Source of the DNA: Strigamia acuminata
Taxonomy: Eukaryota > Arthropoda > Chilopoda > Geophilomorpha > Linotaeniidae
DNA: 64,000 bases
Direction: 5' to 3'
Assembly: GCA_949358305.1 (NCBI GenBank)
Contig: OX442322.1
Coordinates: 558,001-622,000, forward strand
The notes under the pieces: model-generated
Told to the model about the DNA's origin: nothing
Seen by the model: only the letters and a program-made list of their open reading frames with translations
Databases searched by the model: none
Shown here: piece after piece, positions 61,271 to 64,000 of the stretch
Layout: every line of letters begins with the position of its first letter
Numbering within the stretch: the first letter of the stretch is position 1
Made by a program: the position numbers and the translations under genes

Positions 61271-62847
61271 TGATTATTTGCAGCACTTTGCACAAATAAA
61301 TACACTTTTCCACTTTGGAAAATTCACAAAAACACAATTTTCCCCAACCAAAATGAAGGAGAAAAATAACAATCCTCCCGGGGAAATCCTTATAAGAAGG
61401 ATTAATACTCGAGTTTGGTCGCCCTGATAGCTTCCGACCGCCAACCTGGTGGCGCGGGACGGCTACCTTGTACCACGGACAAGCCCAAACCGAAATAAGA
61501 CTGCACTTGGGTGACTACCCAAAAGGGTGCAGAATACACTAATAGGCCCAAACAAAAACTTATAAATTATACAAAGTTTCACGACAACCCAGAAAATAAA
61601 CAATAACCCTTTGCTGGCAAGTTGTCTTCTTTGCAGGACTTTTGCGTCGCAAAATCCCTCGTTGACGCCGTTGTAACGTCGCTTGAATCGTTGTAATTCA
61701 CTTGTGCACCTGGCACAAGACTTATCTGGTCCCTTCGTTGCACAGATACCCGTCCCGGGCTAATCCGTGATGCGTTTGTGCCCGTCGCACGAAACGCGTC
61801 CAAAAATCTCGTAATGTTCGCCAAAAATCCCGAAACGTCGCTGAAACGTTTGTTGCAACCTCGTAGATCGTCCAATCGACGAAATCCCACGTGGAAATAA
61901 TCCTACGACGTGTTGCAGACGATTCTCCAAGCTTTTCCGTGTTCACACGTGTGGCGCCATCTTGAATTTGGCTGCCCAGCACATCTCGGCAAAAATACAA
62001 CGCAAATTAATAATAAATCGATTAATACAAATGTCCTACTGTCTCTAGGGAATCCAATCGTGTTCCTACACGATTCCACAGCCGAATTCCACTCGTCTCT
62101 TGATGAATTTAGACGCTTTATCATCGAATGCGACGTCGTTCTCGTCGCCGCCGAAAAATGCTCGTTTCCGACGAAAAACAATTCGATTTATTTCCAAACC
62201 GCTTCCTATCGCTTCCTGGGATCCTTATGTGGTCTCACGTTGTAATTCCAAAGCTGAGAGACGTTAAAACTGGCGAAAACACTCGTAATGTGTTGGCGAA
62301 ATATGTTCGCGCACGTCGCCGGTCAAAAATCCTCGTTTCGACCAAAAATTGCCCTCGAATCAACTCGAAACCGCTTCCAAACGATCCGCCGTGCCTTTTT
62401 GCACTAAAACGATGCCAAATCCAGCGTTGTAAACCGCTGGGCGACCTGGAAACAGTCTAAACACGGCCACTTCTGAAAAATACACTGAGCGTCGCCATTT
62501 TGAAAACATACGTCATCGTGGCTTTCGTCTCGTCGAAAATAGGTGTTATTTTCACCAAATTAATCGCAATTTAAACGACAATTGTTCCTACTGTCTAGGC
62601 AAACACTCCCACGATGATTCCACGTCGTTTTTCCTCGAAAAACGTCTAAAACTGCCTCGTTCACTTCCGTTCGCTTTCCTGCGCTACTGAGCACGCGAAT
62701 CCTCGATCGCCGTGCCGCGAAAACGTCCTCGAATGCCGCCCGTCGTTCCGCGAATCTCCGGTCACGCGCACTCGACGTTCTCTGCCAGAAAATCGTCGCG
62801 AATTCGAATTTTAACGTTGTAGCAACGTTAAACACTCACCAAACCAC
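61271..62847 (-). other. CpG-rich untranslated leader of copia-like element
   Basis: About 1.6 kb between the primer-binding site and the ORF. From about 61640 to 62830 it is dense in CG dinucleotides, unlike nearly all the rest of the window. No ORF looks coding. A diverged copy is at 1-1190. Confidence 0.7.
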
Positions 62848-62859
62848 CCTCTGCTACCA
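62848..62859 (-). other. Primer-binding site, initiator tRNA-Met
   Basis: The minus strand next to the 5' LTR reads TGGTAGCAGAGG, complementary to the 3' end of animal initiator tRNA-Met including CCA. It primes first-strand synthesis. Confidence 0.8.
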
Positions 62860-63298
62860 TGTTGACTAATAGGCAGGTGAGTGTATCAAATAATAGGCAG
62901 GTTTTCAAAACTTGCACTTGAACAGTCATGCAAGTGGCCATTTTATTTCAGGCATCACAAGTGAACTAAAAGTTACATGCATAGAGGCTATTTTGCACTC
63001 TATATCTAAGAATAGGACAAATCAAAGTTAAACATAAGTTGATTTGTCCTGTACAAATGCTAAGAACAGAACAAATTGTCAAACATAAATTGCTCATTTG
63101 AGCAGACGACACAACAATTGAACACCGCAGTATATGAGCCGCTTGCGATATAGAAACACGCGAGATAAAAACCAGAATCAAGCAACTCTCGACCTCGAGA
63201 CAAAATACGGTTAAACACTTGATGTATCGCAGTCGCATTTAACCGAAATCACGCGACTTTAGCTGACCGACACCATATGCCTGCTCCAAATACCAACA
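62860..63298 (-). repeat. 5' LTR of copia-like element
   Basis: TGTTG...CAACA, same 439-bp sequence as 57671-58109. Followed by ATTCT and the resumed Polinton protease. Confidence 0.92.
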
Positions 63299-63303
63299 AT
63301 TCT

Positions 63304-63432
63304 TTCGATCGGGGTTTGCGGGGTAAAGCGTCTCGCGAAAACACGCCTCTAAAAAATTTTAGGTTCATTCGCTGGGCCAGTTGCTCCAACTGCCGCGAAT
63401 CTAGCGGTTTTATTTTCGCGTCACCGGTGAGC
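63304..63432 (-). pseudogene. Polinton adenovirus-type protease, N-terminal part
   Basis: Frame includes TGDAKIKPLDSRQLEQL and FFRGVFSRDALP, the N-terminal signature of Polinton proteases, up to the insertion. It overlaps the 3' end of the pX-like gene by about 20 nt in another frame. The start codon is unclear: no ATG is in frame just upstream, and a CTG or a lost ATG is possible. Confidence 0.75.
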
Positions 63433-63892
63433 AGTAAGGTTTCAAGTAAAAACCTTTTCCAGACTTTCGTTTCGACGATATTTTTTTTTTTATATTTCGC
63501 TTTAAAAATGACATTCCTTTGCCTTCCGTCGCCGCGTTATGACGTTTCGTTTCGTCCAGCAGTCTCTTGTTGGTTTTTGCCGCGTTGACAGCTTTGGCAA
63601 TTCTAGCCGCACCGCCAGCGAGACCGCCTAATGCTCCCAATAGCGGAAGCAGTAAAGAAAAAAACCCGCCGGTTTGTCTGATTTGTTTCGAGGGCACTTT
63701 CAAGGTCGTGCCTTTCCTTTTAGACCCGGCCTTTTTTATCTTGTTTATTTGTCTGTCCGTTAGATTTAAACCGTGATTGCCATTTAATTGCTCGTACTTC
63801 AATCTCAGATGCAAGGGTACGCGTTTTTTGACGGACCGGGATATTTTTTGGCGTTGATTCGGCGATAGATTCACTTTATGTATCTTATACAT
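63410..63892 (-). CDS. Polinton pX-like core or minor virion protein
   Basis: 160 codons. Basic N-terminal half (SPNQRQKISRSVKKR, then KIKKAGSKRKG), a central Gly/Ala/Leu-rich hydrophobic segment (FFSLLLPLLGALGGLAGGAARIAKAVN, residues about 94-120, the signature of adenovirus pX-like proteins in Polintons and adintoviruses), and a Lys/Arg-rich C-terminus. Such proteins condense DNA or perturb membranes in the virion. Immediately upstream of, and slightly overlapping, the protease gene, as expected for co-oriented late genes. Intact start ATG at 63892. Confidence 0.7.
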   Translation of the reverse strand: MYKIHKVNLSPNQRQKISRSVKKRVPLHLRLKYEQLNGNHGLNLTDRQINKIKKAGSKRKGTTLKVPSKQIRQTGGFFSLLLPLLGALGGLAGGAARIAKAVNAAKTNKRLLDETKRHNAATEGKGMSFLKRNIKKKISSKRKSGKGFYLKPYCSPVTRK

Positions 63893-63963
63893 TTTTTTTT
63901 AATGCTTATTTTTTATATAAGCGTATAAATTTTTTCTTTTTTTTTCTTTAAATGGCATAAAGG
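63893..63963. other. Intergenic AT-rich spacer with TATA-like word
   Basis: Contains TTATATAA near 63922-63929, which reads as TATATAA-like on either strand and could serve the pX-like gene on the minus strand. Confidence 0.35.
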
Positions 63964-64000
63964 TCAATATAAGACGTCGACTTTGCCTTTGTCTAGTTTC
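63964..64000 (-). CDS. 3' end of a further Polinton gene (partial)
   Basis: The minus strand is open from the window edge to a TGA at 63966-63964 and encodes a tail ending KLDKGKVDVLY. Too short to identify. Position suggests another co-oriented Polinton structural or packaging gene continuing to the right. Confidence 0.3.
   Translation of the reverse strand, partial: KLDKGKVDVLY

Larger units (their letters stand above)
57671..63298 (-). mobile_element. Copia-like LTR element with MBD-like ORF, inserted in Polinton protease
   Basis: LTRs 57671-58109 and 62860-63298 (439 bp each, no difference seen by eye) begin TGTTG and end CAACA. Target duplication ATTCT at 57666-57670 and 63299-63303. 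Primer-binding site next to the right LTR and purine tract next to the left LTR fix the minus orientation. Internal part: 1.6-kb CpG-rich leader, then one ORF (61270-58169). No RT or RNase H is present, so movement must have depended on a related autonomous element. LTR identity implies a very recent insertion. Confidence 0.92.

Overview
The window looks like a repeat-dense, AT-rich metazoan (probably arthropod) chromosome segment made almost entirely of nested mobile elements. No unambiguous host gene is visible. Evidence for an animal host: a primer-binding site complementary to the 3' end of animal initiator tRNA-Met; spliceosomal introns (GT..AG) and AATAAA signals; an arthropod-style promoter (TATA plus TCAGT initiator) in front of a Polinton polymerase; and Polinton, hAT, Ty3/gypsy and Ty1/copia families side by side.

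Layout. 1-1640: 5' leader and LTR remnant (minus) of a copia family. 1627-2776: decayed copia RT/RNase H (plus). 2849-3434: an LTR with polypurine tract (minus), next to a Ulp1-like cysteine protease ORF (3602-4993, minus). 5753-13832: a decayed Ty3/gypsy element (minus) interrupted by a hAT element (6252-9170) that carries an internal tandem duplication. 13833-15272: AT-rich DNA with tandem repeats and a small TATA-driven ORF. 15277-51272: giant LTR element A (about 18 kb, minus, 4-bp target duplication GTTC). Its env gene is split by a second giant element B of the same family (18343-36265, 17.9 kb, target duplication CTTG). 51277-64000: a Polinton/Maverick (protein-primed DNA polymerase, fibre-like coiled-coil protein, adenovirus-type protease, pX-like core protein). 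Its protease gene is split by a copia-like element (57671-63298, 439-bp LTRs that look identical, target duplication ATTCT).

Elements A and B are the most unusual content. Each has a single-frame Gag-Pol, a bunyavirus (phlebovirus)-like Gn/Gc envelope polyprotein, and between pol and env a module of two convergent genes with their own TATA boxes and facing poly(A) signals. One is a two-exon gene on the strand opposite to the retroviral genome, encoding a proline-rich, single-pass, mucin-like membrane protein. The other is a sense-strand gene for a Trp-rich 221-residue protein. I recognise neither product. A roughly 2.5-kb spacer upstream carries CTCF-like motifs and a further antisense TATA box. 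Both insertions are recent: by eye the LTR pairs differ at about 2 (A) and 1 (B) positions in 1.55 kb. Lesions are complementary: A has two stops in gag-pol, and an env that is open apart from the insertion; B has intact gag-pol but one stop in env.

A second surprise is the copia-like insertion. It carries one 1033-codon ORF with an eroded integrase and no reverse transcriptase. Its C-terminus resembles a methyl-CpG-binding (MBD/TAM) domain, and it follows a long CpG-rich leader. All comparisons were made by eye.
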